This document shows, one piece after another, positions 6,233-12,403 of a stretch of DNA of 32,701 bases. The DNA comes from a virus: positions 1 to 32,701 of IMG/VR virus record IMGVR_UViG_3300047512_000028. One strand, 5' to 3'. Each line of letters opens with the position of its first letter. Within the stretch, counting starts at the first letter, position 1. Under the pieces are notes generated by a model that searched no databases, was not told where the DNA came from, and saw only the letters and a list, made by a program, of their open reading frames with translations. The position numbers and the translations under genes were made by a program.

Positions 6233-6963
6233 TTTTTCTCCTTCTTGTTTAAGTAGCGATAAATGTTTAGGCAGTTAATCGCTATTTCCTGCATTTCTTT
6301 ATTTATAAGAAATTCCTTCACATTTAATTTATTATCTTTGGTGCAATTAACTATGACACCTTTTGGTATAGTTATTCCAAGTTCTTCTTCTAAAGCAACT
6401 GCATATAGATAGCATTGAACGAAATAACTATCTCTTATTCCTGAACTGGTTTTCCAATCAAATAAAATATAGTTATCTCCATTCTTAAATAAGCCATCAA
6501 CAGTTCCGCAGAATTTATATTTCCTAGATAATACTTTTCTCTCAGTAAAAACTACTGTTAGATTTTCTTGTCTATCATACCATTCTTTGAATTTACTAAA
6601 TGATTTTTTAATCATCTCATTATGTATTTCAGGAACGATTTGAGTATGAATATAATTCTCAATTAGATTATGAACCTGAGAACCAACTAATCCTGCGGTA
6701 CTCATATTTTTATTTGCAGATTTTTTTATCTGGTCATAAAATTGTTCAATCTCTATTTCATCATAGGATTTACCAGCTTTGATTAGTTTCTTAAATTCTT
6801 CAGCACATATTTTAGAAGTCCAGTTACCAATTACATTTGCTGGAGTTAATAATTTGCAAATGGTTGTTGCACTTGGTAATTGTTCATCATTCCAAAAATA
6901 TTGATGAGCAACAGAATCAAAAAATAAAGTTTCTTGATTGTTGTATAGTTTTATTTCTTCCAT
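6229..6963 (-). CDS. RecB/Cas4-like PD-(D/E)XK exonuclease
   Basis: 244 residues. Motifs in order: GSQVHNLIE with H98, GTVDGLF with D156, LFDWKTS with D169 and K171, and QCYLY with a QxxxY (Q183, Y187). This is the full set for the Cas4/RecB-family nuclease fold used by phage single-strand-annealing exonucleases. It would resect double-stranded DNA ends. The ssDNA-binding partner lies directly downstream; no RecT/Beta-type annealase is recognisable, so one of the unnamed proteins may fill that role. Confidence 0.85.
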   Translation of the reverse strand: MEEIKLYNNQETLFFDSVAHQYFWNDEQLPSATTICKLLTPANVIGNWTSKICAEEFKKLIKAGKSYDEIEIEQFYDQIKKSANKNMSTAGLVGSQVHNLIENYIHTQIVPEIHNEMIKKSFSKFKEWYDRQENLTVVFTERKVLSRKYKFCGTVDGLFKNGDNYILFDWKTSSGIRDSYFVQCYLYAVALEEELGITIPKGVIVNCTKDNKLNVKEFLINKEMQEIAINCLNIYRYLNKKEKK

Positions 6964-6978
6964 TTTTTTTTACCTCTT

Positions 6979-7257
6979 TTATATGTTGATTTCTTTTATA
7001 AATAAAGTCTCTCTTAGAGAATTATCATAAAACCTTGCTGGGCTAACACCAAAGACTTTAGCCAATTTAAATAGTTGCAAAGCTGATAATTCATTAACAC
7101 CCAACTCAAACTTTGAAACTTGCTGACAACTTACACCCAGCATTTCTCCAAGTTTCTTTTGAGTTAATCTAAAAGTCTTACCATTAGCAGATACAGTTCT
7201 TGTTCCTTTTCTAAGAAAAGAAATGTTATCTGAGATGGTTTTTAAAGTTTCGTCCAT
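6979..7257 (-). CDS. XRE/Cro-type helix-turn-helix regulator
   Basis: 92 residues with one HTH_3 domain at about 31-78: LTQKKLGEMLGVSCQQVSKFE, then LSALQLFKLAKVFGVSPARFYD. Clear match to Cro/CI-type DNA-binding domains, without a C-terminal peptidase domain. It sits in mid-operon between small early genes rather than in a divergent immunity switch, and no integrase is present. A role as an early regulator, rather than a lysogeny repressor, is more likely (inference). Confidence 0.85.
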   Translation of the reverse strand: MDETLKTISDNISFLRKGTRTVSANGKTFRLTQKKLGEMLGVSCQQVSKFELGVNELSALQLFKLAKVFGVSPARFYDNSLRETLFIKEINI

Positions 7258-7427
7258 TCTATCTCCTTTATTTTAAATTGCGGAAACTTTTGATAAAAAG
7301 ATTCCATTGTTATTAGGTTTTGATTACCGCAAAGATAATGATAAAATTCTGACATATCTTCTTGGTAAGGTTTATTTCTAAACGACTTTAGTCGCATAGA
7401 TTCTATTTGTTCTTTAATTAATAACAT
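7242..7427 (-). CDS. Hypothetical small protein
   Basis: 61 residues with no recognised domain, a basic N-terminus and an aromatic middle (SEFYHYLCGNQN). It overlaps the XRE gene by 16 bases and the upstream lipoprotein gene by 14 bases, so it belongs to the chained leftward operon. Confidence 0.5.
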   Translation of the reverse strand: MLLIKEQIESMRLKSFRNKPYQEDMSEFYHYLCGNQNLITMESFYQKFPQFKIKEIEWTKL

Positions 7428-7725
7428 TATGTCCCCTTCCGACTAGACATTTTCTCATATAATTTTCTCTAGTTTGTTTCTGCTCAGGTGGTAACCAGAA
7501 AAAGAAACCTCTAAAAATGTTATTGTAACCCCACACAATAGTATCAGTTATTGCACCAATATTATCGTTAGCAAGTTTTTCACAAATTATAATGTCATCT
7601 GTGATTTCAGATGCTCTATCTTGATTATAGCTACCGCTTCTGCCTTTTGTATCTACAATTGGCTTAAAGCTAGTACAACTAATTAACAGTCCGCTTAACA
7701 AAGCGAACAATATTATTTTTTTCAT
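7414..7725 (-). CDS. Predicted lipoprotein, host-like
   Basis: 103 residues with a clear type II signal: MKKIILFALLSGLLISC, with the lipobox LISC and the lipidated cysteine at 17. The mature part contains VDTKGRSGSYNQDRASEITDDIIICEKLA and a C-terminal MRKCLVGRGHNVIN. This domain resembles a small lipoprotein of marine alphaproteobacteria, suggesting acquisition from a host. A GGAAGGA site lies before the ATG. It would sit in the periplasmic face of a membrane during early infection, so superinfection exclusion or envelope modification is possible. Confidence 0.75.
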   Translation of the reverse strand: MKKIILFALLSGLLISCTSFKPIVDTKGRSGSYNQDRASEITDDIIICEKLANDNIGAITDTIVWGYNNIFRGFFFWLPPEQKQTRENYMRKCLVGRGHNVIN

Positions 7726-7906
7726 TTTTTTCCTTCCGTTTTAGATATTCCAATACTCTAACATTTCTAAAATCCAAGTATCTCAATCTTGGGTATTTAG
7801 ACCAAGCCAACTCAATGTACTGTGCTAGTGTATGGAATCTTTTATTCTTAATGCAATCTTCAATAATCTTTAATGCGATTATAAGATTAGTCTTTTTTCT
7901 TTTCAT
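7679..7906 (-). CDS. Hypothetical small basic protein
   Basis: 75 residues, Lys/Arg-rich at both ends, with a helical centre (IALKIIEDCIKNKRFHTLAQYIELAW). It overlaps the lipoprotein gene by 47 bases, more than the other joins in this operon, and its ribosome site is weak. No recognised domain. Confidence 0.45.
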   Translation of the reverse strand: MKRKKTNLIIALKIIEDCIKNKRFHTLAQYIELAWSKYPRLRYLDFRNVRVLEYLKRKEKNEKNNIVRFVKRTVN

Positions 7907-8027
7907 TTTTGCTTTCCATTTTAAACTTTTTAAGCTGTGCTTCTTTTAATGCAAGTCTTAATTTCTCAGCGAATACACTCTCGCCAAGTTTATCTGACAA
8001 CTTATTATCCTTTGTAAAAAAACTCAT
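7887..8027 (-). CDS. Hypothetical 46-residue protein
   Basis: Opens MSFFTKDNKLSDKLGES and ends in a Lys-rich helix (ALKEAQLKKFKMESK). An AAGGA site stands a few bases before the ATG. It overlaps the upstream gene by 23 bases and the downstream one by 20. Short and unassigned, but the ribosome site and operon spacing support it. Confidence 0.5.
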   Translation of the reverse strand: MSFFTKDNKLSDKLGESVFAEKLRLALKEAQLKKFKMESKNEKKKD

Positions 8028-8181
8028 TATCCTTATCATTTTTTAATACCAATTTTTTAACAGTAAAGTAAGTGTCTTTTTCATCTTGGTTTATTCTAGT
8101 ACCTGATAGTTCCCTGCATAAAAAGTTATTATGAACTATTTTAAGCAACTTAATAATTAAAAGTCTATTAAGTTTTTTCAT
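8005..8181 (-). CDS. Hypothetical 58-residue protein
   Basis: I choose the start at 8181 (MKKLNRLLIIKLL) because it overlaps the stop of the upstream 27-residue membrane gene as ATGA; the ATG at 8187 adds only two residues. A basic hydrophobic N-terminus is followed by a charged C-terminus (KLVLKNDKDNEFFYKG). It could be a weak membrane-associated helix. Not recognised. Confidence 0.45.
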   Translation of the reverse strand: MKKLNRLLIIKLLKIVHNNFLCRELSGTRINQDEKDTYFTVKKLVLKNDKDNEFFYKG

Positions 8182-8261
8182 AGCCACATTATTGCATAAA
8201 TAACCAGTATCGCCAAAGTCATACTGGCGGCACAGAATATAAATGCTAAACCATCTCTCAT
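8178..8261 (-). CDS. 27-residue membrane micro-protein
   Basis: MRDGLAFIFCAASMTLAILV... is a single hydrophobic helix preceded by a GAGGGG ribosome site. It starts with an ATGA overlap with the upstream 29-residue gene and ends with one into the next gene. Within it, CCAGTAT (8204-8210) and ATACTGG (8221-8227) form a 7-bp inverted repeat. Very short, but the ribosome site and the overlaps on both sides support translation. Confidence 0.5.
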   Translation of the reverse strand: MRDGLAFIFCAASMTLAILVIYAIMWL

Positions 8262-8347
8262 TTTCCCCTCATCATTATTATTGTTAGTGTTATTACAACA
8301 GCAAGTACAAATGTTGGAAAGCCAACTTCATTAATCAGTTCTAACAT
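8258..8347 (-). CDS. 29-residue membrane micro-protein, YvrJ-like pattern
   Basis: MLELINEVGFPTFVLAVVITL, then a short end (TIIMMRGK): the LINEVGFP stretch before a single membrane helix resembles the YvrJ-type short membrane proteins. The ribosome site AGAGGAG is strong. It overlaps the upstream gene by 17 bases and the downstream one by ATGA. Function unknown. Confidence 0.55.
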   Translation of the reverse strand: MLELINEVGFPTFVLAVVITLTIIMMRGK

Positions 8348-8483
8348 TTTTCTCCTCTTGTAAATCTGATTTAAATAGAGTCTCCATATATTGTCTATAA
8401 TAGAACTCCGCATCTTTAGGATTCTCGCAATCTAAAGATTTCTTTAAATATTCTTGTGCTAGTTCTTCTAGTTTAGTTTTCAT
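8331..8483 (-). CDS. Hypothetical 50-residue acidic helical protein
   Basis: MKTKLEELAQEYLKKSLDCE, then a segment with PKDAEFYYRQYMETLFKSD. Strong AAGAGGAG ribosome site. Likely two short helices; no domain recognised. Overlaps both neighbours, consistent with the compact operon. Confidence 0.5.
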   Translation of the reverse strand: MKTKLEELAQEYLKKSLDCENPKDAEFYYRQYMETLFKSDLQEEKNVRTD

Positions 8484-8631
8484 TTCTTTTCTCCTCTTTA
8501 TAGCTGTACTCTAGTTTGGTTACATTGAAGAATGATAATTTAATAAACTTCCTTAATTGTTTTACCACATCTTCAATAGCTTCCTTATCACAATGACTAT
8601 TCCAAGTAATATTGCATTTATAGTTTTTCAT
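8473..8631 (-). CDS. Hypothetical 52-residue protein
   Basis: MKNYKCNITWNSHCDKEAIED, then a basic helix with VVKQLRKFIKLSFFNV. Its ATG overlaps the stop of the nuclease-like gene (ATGA). Not recognised; coding support comes from spacing and overlap only. Confidence 0.45.
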   Translation of the reverse strand: MKNYKCNITWNSHCDKEAIEDVVKQLRKFIKLSFFNVTKLEYSYKEEKRNEN

Positions 8632-9011
8632 ACATTTCTCCATTCATTTAGATATTCTGACATTGGTATTAAAACGCATTTACTAAGTTTGTTGTCTCCA
8701 ATCATAACAAATCTATCTTTATATTTTTCCACGATTTGTTTTAATCTTGCAACCTTAATAATTGTAAATCCCACAAGGGATTCTTCATCATAAAAAGAAT
8801 GAACCCAGTATTCTGCTTCTGTTTTATTTACTCCTGATTTTCTACCAGCACATTCAAGTTCTATGCAGATGTTACCAGATTTCTTCCAATAGCTTCGTTC
8901 TGCTTTACATTCAAACTTAGACTTGGACATACCTAAGAAACTAGCGATAGACTTTTCATTTTCTATTCCTTTAGATAAATCAAAATCAAACTTAGAATCG
9001 TTGTTAAACAT
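8628..9011 (-). CDS. PD-(D/E)XK hydrolase-like protein
   Basis: 127 residues. The line FDFDLSKGIENEKSIA (E17/E19), then KFECKAERSYWKKSGNICIELE (E34, K36, E51), then NKTEAEYWVHSF matches phage proteins of the restriction-endonuclease fold that carry a FE(C/V)K...TGNxxIE core and a TEAxYWV strand. The E-x-K motif is intact, so nuclease activity is plausible. It may act in recombination or host DNA degradation. Confidence 0.65.
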   Translation of the reverse strand: MFNNDSKFDFDLSKGIENEKSIASFLGMSKSKFECKAERSYWKKSGNICIELECAGRKSGVNKTEAEYWVHSFYDEESLVGFTIIKVARLKQIVEKYKDRFVMIGDNKLSKCVLIPMSEYLNEWRNV

Positions 9012-9266
9012 TTATCTCCAGCTTTCGTTTCCTATTTCATCTGCACATTCGCCATATATTGAACTATAATAAAGAACATATTTATAATCAGAAAATTTTT
9101 CATAATATTTTTTGGCATCTAATAAAGCAGTTTTCATTGTATAAACTCCTTCATCAAAAGAAATCAATATGGCTTCTGCTTGATTTTTAATAAAAGTATC
9201 TTGAATTTTTTTTGGCAATTCAAGAAAACATACATTGTCTTTTATTACTGTTATTTTTTCTCTCAT
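9012..9266 (-). CDS. Hypothetical 84-residue protein
   Basis: A mixed, mildly charged protein containing ELPKKIQDTFIKNQAEAIL and TMKTALLDAKKYYEKF. No domain recognised. Its stop lies immediately before the start of the nuclease-like gene, which uses a GGAG site within its end. Probably an early gene. Confidence 0.5.
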   Translation of the reverse strand: MREKITVIKDNVCFLELPKKIQDTFIKNQAEAILISFDEGVYTMKTALLDAKKYYEKFSDYKYVLYYSSIYGECADEIGNESWR

Positions 9267-9287
9267 ATTTTTTTCCTTTTGTTTTAG

Positions 9288-9491
9288 TTAGCTATTTATA
9301 TTAATCTGATGTTCAGTAAATTTAAATCTATTTAAAGGAACATCTGATAAATTTTTTTTTAACCAGTCAATTAATTTTTCTACAACCTTTGTTTTTGTAG
9401 TTGCATAAAAAATTTCAGTCATTTTTCTTTTGCGACTAGAAAAAATTACAAAATGGAAATCTAATCCATCTGTTGTATATTTTATATTCAT
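9288..9491 (-). CDS. Hypothetical 67-residue protein
   Basis: Contains TDGLDFHFVIFSSRKRK and a basic helix (KTKVVEKLIDWLKKNL). It has an AAGGAG site and follows a stem-loop at 9511-9532. Not recognised. The first part could be beta-strand and the second a helix. Confidence 0.5.
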   Translation of the reverse strand: MNIKYTTDGLDFHFVIFSSRKRKMTEIFYATTKTKVVEKLIDWLKKNLSDVPLNRFKFTEHQININS

Positions 9492-9510
9492 TTTTTTTCT
9501 CCTTTTGTTT

Positions 9511-9532
9511 TGGGTGGCTTTTACACCACCCA
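9511..9532 (-). other. Stem-loop between the first two leftward genes
   Basis: TGGGTGG (9511-9517) and CCACCCA (9526-9532) form a perfect 7-bp stem with an 8-base loop that reads TGTAAAAG on the minus strand. It lies between the stop of the first leftward gene and the start of the next. No strong T-run follows, so partial termination, attenuation or mRNA stabilisation is possible. The design resembles the stem-loop after the capsid gene. Confidence 0.6.
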
Positions 9533-9538
9533 GTTAAT

Positions 9539-9916
9539 TTATACTTTAACTTGTTTTAAAGTTTCCCAACCAAAGTCTTTGCATAGATAATAAGTGTTAT
9601 TAATAGCAACAACATCTCCAACACTCATTGAAGTATGACCACATTCTAATTTGTCTTGTTTCATAGCTTCTTGGAACTCAGCACCAGTTCCTAAAGTGTC
9701 TTTATTAATTATGCAAACTTTTCCAGTTTTATTAGTGTAAGACAATGGATTAGTTTCATCATTATTAAATGTACTAAATACTTCATCTTGATTTTTTACA
9801 TCTAATAAATTTTCATAAACTTTAGTATGAGTTTTACTGATGTCATTTGTGTATTTAGCAAAAGGATTAAATTCTTTTTGATAAAACACTTCTATTTTTT
9901 TTACTTTGTTTTTCAT
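9539..9916 (-). CDS. YodL-like small phage protein
   Basis: 125 residues. Recognisable signatures are FNPFAKYTNDISKTHTKVYE (residues 16-35) and CGHTSMSVGDVV (92-103), the latter typical of YodL-like proteins found in phages and mobile elements. Function is not established. It is the first gene of the leftward unit, with a strong AAGGAG site in an A+T-rich leader, and a stem-loop follows its stop. That position suggests high early expression. Confidence 0.7.
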   Translation of the reverse strand: MKNKVKKIEVFYQKEFNPFAKYTNDISKTHTKVYENLLDVKNQDEVFSTFNNDETNPLSYTNKTGKVCIINKDTLGTGAEFQEAMKQDKLECGHTSMSVGDVVAINNTYYLCKDFGWETLKQVKV

Positions 9917-10040
9917 TTTTTTCTCCTTTTTTTGTTTATATAATAAATATATAGTTAATTATTAGAATCAACTTAAAAGATACAATTTATATAAAAAATA
10001 TATTAATTAAATCAAAGACTTATTCGTTGCTAAAATGTTC

Positions 10041-10046
10041 TATAAT
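10041..10046 (+). promoter_or_regulatory. Candidate -10 box (TATAAT) of the rightward unit
   Basis: Perfect TATAAT at 10041-10046, about 60 bases before the first rightward gene. No good TTGACA lies 16-18 bases upstream; TTGCTA at 10027 is only 8 bases away. It may need an activator or represent an extended or weak promoter. Confidence 0.4.
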
Positions 10047-10060
10047 TGATACTAGGGGTT

Positions 10061-10086
10061 GTGGTAGTGTGCCTTCCCACTACCAC
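10061..10086 (+). other. Stem-loop in the leader of the rightward unit
   Basis: GTGGTAGTG at 10061-10069 and CACTACCAC at 10078-10086 form a perfect 9-bp stem with an 8-base loop. If transcription starts near 10053 it would be almost at the 5' end of the transcript, 20 bases before the first ATG. Phage leader hairpins can stabilise mRNA or act in attenuation. No T-run follows. Confidence 0.6.
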
Positions 10087-10105
10087 GCAAAATTAGGAGT
10101 AAAAT

Positions 10106-10249
10106 ATGCCATTAATTAAAGGTTATTCAGCTAAGTCCATTGGCAAGAATATTAAAATGGAACTAAAATCTGGTAGACCAAGAAAACAAGCTGTTGCAAT
10201 TGCATTGTCAGTAGCTAGAAGTGCTAAGAAAAAATATAAGAAAAAATGA
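10106..10249 (+). CDS. DUF6496-like small basic protein
   Basis: 47 residues: MPLIKGYSAKSIGKNIKMEL, then a segment with KSGRPRKQAVAIALSVARSA and a poly-Lys end. I recognise this pattern (PLIKG.S...I..NI..E...GxPxKQAxAIALS.AR) from small basic proteins common in marine phages and some algal viruses. Function unsettled; a DNA-associated role is suggested by composition. AGGAG site upstream; ATGA overlap with the HNH gene. Confidence 0.7.
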   Translation: MPLIKGYSAKSIGKNIKMELKSGRPRKQAVAIALSVARSAKKKYKKK

Positions 10250-10575
10250 TTCGGAAAAGGAAGGCAATTAAATCCATTAGACATCTTAAATGGGTTGCAG
10301 GGTTTCCTTGTGTGATTTGCAAGAACCCAGAAGTTCAAGTTTGTCATATTAGAAGTCTACCAGATGGTAATGTAGGAATGTCTTTAAGGAATGACGCATT
10401 TGTAACCTCAATGTGTTACAACCATCATAGAGAACAACACTCTATGAATGAAAAAAATTTCTGGGCAAAATACAAATTGAATCCTATATATATTTCCTAT
10501 AAACTGGCTTGTAAAAGTCCATGTAAGAAAATAAACAGTTTAATAGTAGAAGGATATTATGACAAATACTTATGA
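10246..10575 (+). CDS. HNH-type nuclease-like zinc protein
   Basis: 109 residues. A zinc/HNH pattern is visible: CVIC (C22, C25), QVCHIRS (H34), then MCYNHHREQH (C57, H60, H61, H65). It resembles the DUF968/Ref-type recombination-associated HNH family of phages. It may nick or cleave DNA during recombination or replication. The first rightward genes are probably early or middle genes. Confidence 0.65.
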   Translation: MIRKRKAIKSIRHLKWVAGFPCVICKNPEVQVCHIRSLPDGNVGMSLRNDAFVTSMCYNHHREQHSMNEKNFWAKYKLNPIYISYKLACKSPCKKINSLIVEGYYDKYL

Positions 10576-10831
10576 TGATATTTTAGAAGTTACCAAGAAG
10601 GTTTTATGCAATCCAAAACTTTATGGTAAATCTAATTTCTTTAGAATACCTTTTCATAAAGTAGCTGTTACAGTCATAAGAAAAATTACAAAAGACTCTT
10701 ACGCAAAGATTGGTATTCATTTTAAAAAATCTTGGTTTAGTTGCTATGCTTGTGTAGAAGATTGCGGAAAACCAAATTTAAAACCATTTACTGATGAGAT
10801 TATAGAGTTAGTTAAGAAGGAACTTAAATGA
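10559..10831 (+). CDS. Hypothetical 90-residue protein
   Basis: Contains NFFRIPFHKVAVTVIRKI and KIGIHFKKSWFSCYACVEDCG, with CYAC and a further C. The cysteines could bind a metal, but the spacing is not a standard ribbon. An AAGGA site precedes the ATG. It overlaps the HNH gene by 17 bases and the next gene by ATGA. Not recognised. Confidence 0.5.
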   Translation: MTNTYDDILEVTKKVLCNPKLYGKSNFFRIPFHKVAVTVIRKITKDSYAKIGIHFKKSWFSCYACVEDCGKPNLKPFTDEIIELVKKELK

Positions 10832-11367
10832 CTGATGGTTGGATAGCTTTACATAGGAAGATTTATCAATCAAAAGATTTTAATAATCAATTAGAGGTCT
10901 CTATATTTTTATATATGGTTTCTATGGCTTCGCACAAACAAACCCAAGTCGTTTATAGAAAAAAATTAATTAAACTAAATAGAGGAGAAATATGTATTGC
11001 TTATAGAGACTTAGCTAAGAAATTCAACTTATCAGTTAGAAATATTAGAACAATTATATCTAATTTAATTAAATCTGGTAATGTGAAACAAACTCTGCAC
11101 AAAAATTTGAGCATCTATGTTATTGTAAAATATAACAAATATCAAAATTTGGAAGCTGAAGTGAAACAAAAACTGACAAACAGAACAACAACTATTACTA
11201 ATACTATAATAGGTAATAAACACATGAAAAGAGAATACCCAATACTCAAACCCCTGAAGGACAAAATAAAAGAACCTATTAAACCCTTAAATGAATGGCA
11301 GGTCGCAAAATCCAAGCTAACTGACGCAGAATTTGAAATCTGGGTCAAAAGTCGTCTCAACTCATAA
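10828..11367 (+). CDS. Winged-helix replication-type protein
   Basis: 179 residues. N-terminus MTDGWIALHRKIYQSKDFNN, then a winged-helix pattern (RGEICIAYRDLAKKFNLSVRNIRTIISNLIKSGNV) and a variable, Thr/Lys-rich C-terminus. This matches phage replication-organiser or initiator-type proteins with a DNA-binding N-terminal domain. With no polymerase or helicase encoded, it is the best candidate to recruit host replication proteins. The C-terminal loader domain is not recognisable. Confidence 0.65.
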   Translation: MTDGWIALHRKIYQSKDFNNQLEVSIFLYMVSMASHKQTQVVYRKKLIKLNRGEICIAYRDLAKKFNLSVRNIRTIISNLIKSGNVKQTLHKNLSIYVIVKYNKYQNLEAEVKQKLTNRTTTITNTIIGNKHMKREYPILKPLKDKIKEPIKPLNEWQVAKSKLTDAEFEIWVKSRLNS

Positions 11368-11441
11368 GATATTTATATGTTGCAAAAGTTTTTAAATATT
11401 AATAAGCATTTGCACCAAACTAAAAAAAGGAGTTATGGGCT

Positions 11442-11636
11442 ATGAAAATAGAAAAAATAATCTCTAAACTTGAAAAAGTTCAAGATAAGTTCAATGATGA
11501 AATGGATTCTTTAAGAGAGATGCTTGAAGCACATCTTGAAGAAATGGAATCTGAAGGAACCTATGATGAATCAGATATGGAAGATGACGAGGACATTGAA
11601 GATTCTGAAGATTCTGAAGATTCTGACGAGGACTAA
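11442..11636 (+). CDS. Highly acidic small protein
   Basis: 64 residues; a coiled-coil-like N-terminus (KLEKVQDKFNDEMDSLREML) is followed by a run dominated by Glu/Asp (DESDMEDDEDIEDSEDSEDSDED). The C-terminal repeat is encoded by a 9-base tandem repeat GATTCTGAA at 11601-11627. The start is the ATG nine bases after AAAGGAG; a nearer ATG gives only a 10-codon frame. The charge suggests a DNA mimic or a partner of basic proteins, but no family is recognised. Confidence 0.6.
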   Translation: MKIEKIISKLEKVQDKFNDEMDSLREMLEAHLEEMESEGTYDESDMEDDEDIEDSEDSEDSDED

Positions 11637-11670
11637 TTAATCAATAGATAGCTATTGCTGGAAGGCATCT

Positions 11671-12300
11671 ATGCCTTTAATGAATATTAATTTAATATCG
11701 CAAAGACTGTATAACTATACAGTTGCGTTTCTCATTCTTTTACTTACTTTTGTCGTTGGTACATTTTTTCCAAATGACCATCTCAAAGAAGAATTGCGGA
11801 AAAAAACAATTAATGAAATTAAATCTATCGGAATATTTGAACCAAAGATAAGCAACCAGTCCAACTTAGATTTCATTAATACTACAACTAAATGTATTAA
11901 TTATCTTAACTTAGACCTAGATAAAGACGAGCAGATACCAACTATTTTAATATTAGCCCAAGCAGTTGTAGAGTCTAACTACGGAACATCACGGCTTTCG
12001 GTGGACGCACAAAATCTTTTTGGTATTAGAATATGGACAAAGGAAGGTGTTCTGCCACACAAAGTCCACCCTGATAGCAATTGGAGAATAAGAGTTTTTA
12101 AATCAAAATGCCAATCAGTTAAGTTTTACATCAATCTGCTAAACACTTCTCATCACTACGCAGAATTTAGAAAAATCCGCCAGTATAACAAAGACCCAAT
12201 AACTTTAGCAAAGACTTTAGATAAATTTTCTACTTCCCAAGACTATACGAATGAGATAATTCGAAATATTAAACATCTTAAATTACGATATGGCAAATGA
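11671..12300 (+). CDS. Bax-like glucosaminidase with membrane anchor
   Basis: 209 residues. An N-terminal membrane segment at about 16-33 (YTVAFLILLLTFVVGTFF) is followed by a glucosaminidase domain with LAQAVVESNYGTSRL (catalytic-type E101) and AQNLFGIRIW. It resembles the chromosomal Bax protein of Gram-negative bacteria and would cut peptidoglycan glycan strands from the periplasmic face. It is not in the lysis cluster, which suggests acquisition from a host or an entry/egress helper role. GGAAGG site; the last 11 bases overlap the next micro-gene. Confidence 0.8.
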   Translation: MPLMNINLISQRLYNYTVAFLILLLTFVVGTFFPNDHLKEELRKKTINEIKSIGIFEPKISNQSNLDFINTTTKCINYLNLDLDKDEQIPTILILAQAVVESNYGTSRLSVDAQNLFGIRIWTKEGVLPHKVHPDSNWRIRVFKSKCQSVKFYINLLNTSHHYAEFRKIRQYNKDPITLAKTLDKFSTSQDYTNEIIRNIKHLKLRYGK

Positions 12301-12403
12301 GACAACTTCCAGCACTTTATCGGTTTTGATTACTAATAAAAAAGCCAAAGGAACTTATAGAGTTTATAAAAAGAAAAATGGTAAGAAAAGTAATAAAAGA
12401 TAA
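12290..12403 (+). CDS. Micro-protein copying the capsid N-terminus, with a basic tail
   Basis: 37 residues: MANETTSSTLSVLITN, then a very basic tail rich in Lys. The first 16 residues match those of the major capsid protein at 21886 (MANETTSSTLSELFTN) at 14 positions, while only 5 of the 16 codons are identical. Protein conservation with synonymous divergence indicates selection on the peptide rather than a recent duplication. The ATG overlaps the end of the glucosaminidase gene and has no clear ribosome site. A role in capsid assembly is inference. Confidence 0.7.
   Translation: MANETTSSTLSVLITNKKAKGTYRVYKKKNGKKSNKR

Larger units (their letters stand above)
9917..10105. promoter_or_regulatory. 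Divergent intergenic control region
   Basis: 189 bases between the leftward and rightward units, very A+T-rich at 9930-10015 and then rising in G+C at 10050-10090. Leftward reading shows TTGATT and TTGTAT hexamers and several TATA-like runs, but no single convincing pair. Rightward reading has a perfect TATAAT and a hairpin. It probably holds early promoters in both directions, and possibly operators or the origin. Confidence 0.5.

Noticed and set aside
6979-7257. Lysogeny repressor and temperate lifestyle
   Set aside because: The XRE protein is in the middle of an operon and no integrase, att pair, excisionase or divergent immunity switch is visible.
11368-11441. Possible promoter in the gap before the acidic gene
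   Set aside because: No pair of hexamers with usable spacing could be found; only a strong ribosome site is supported.
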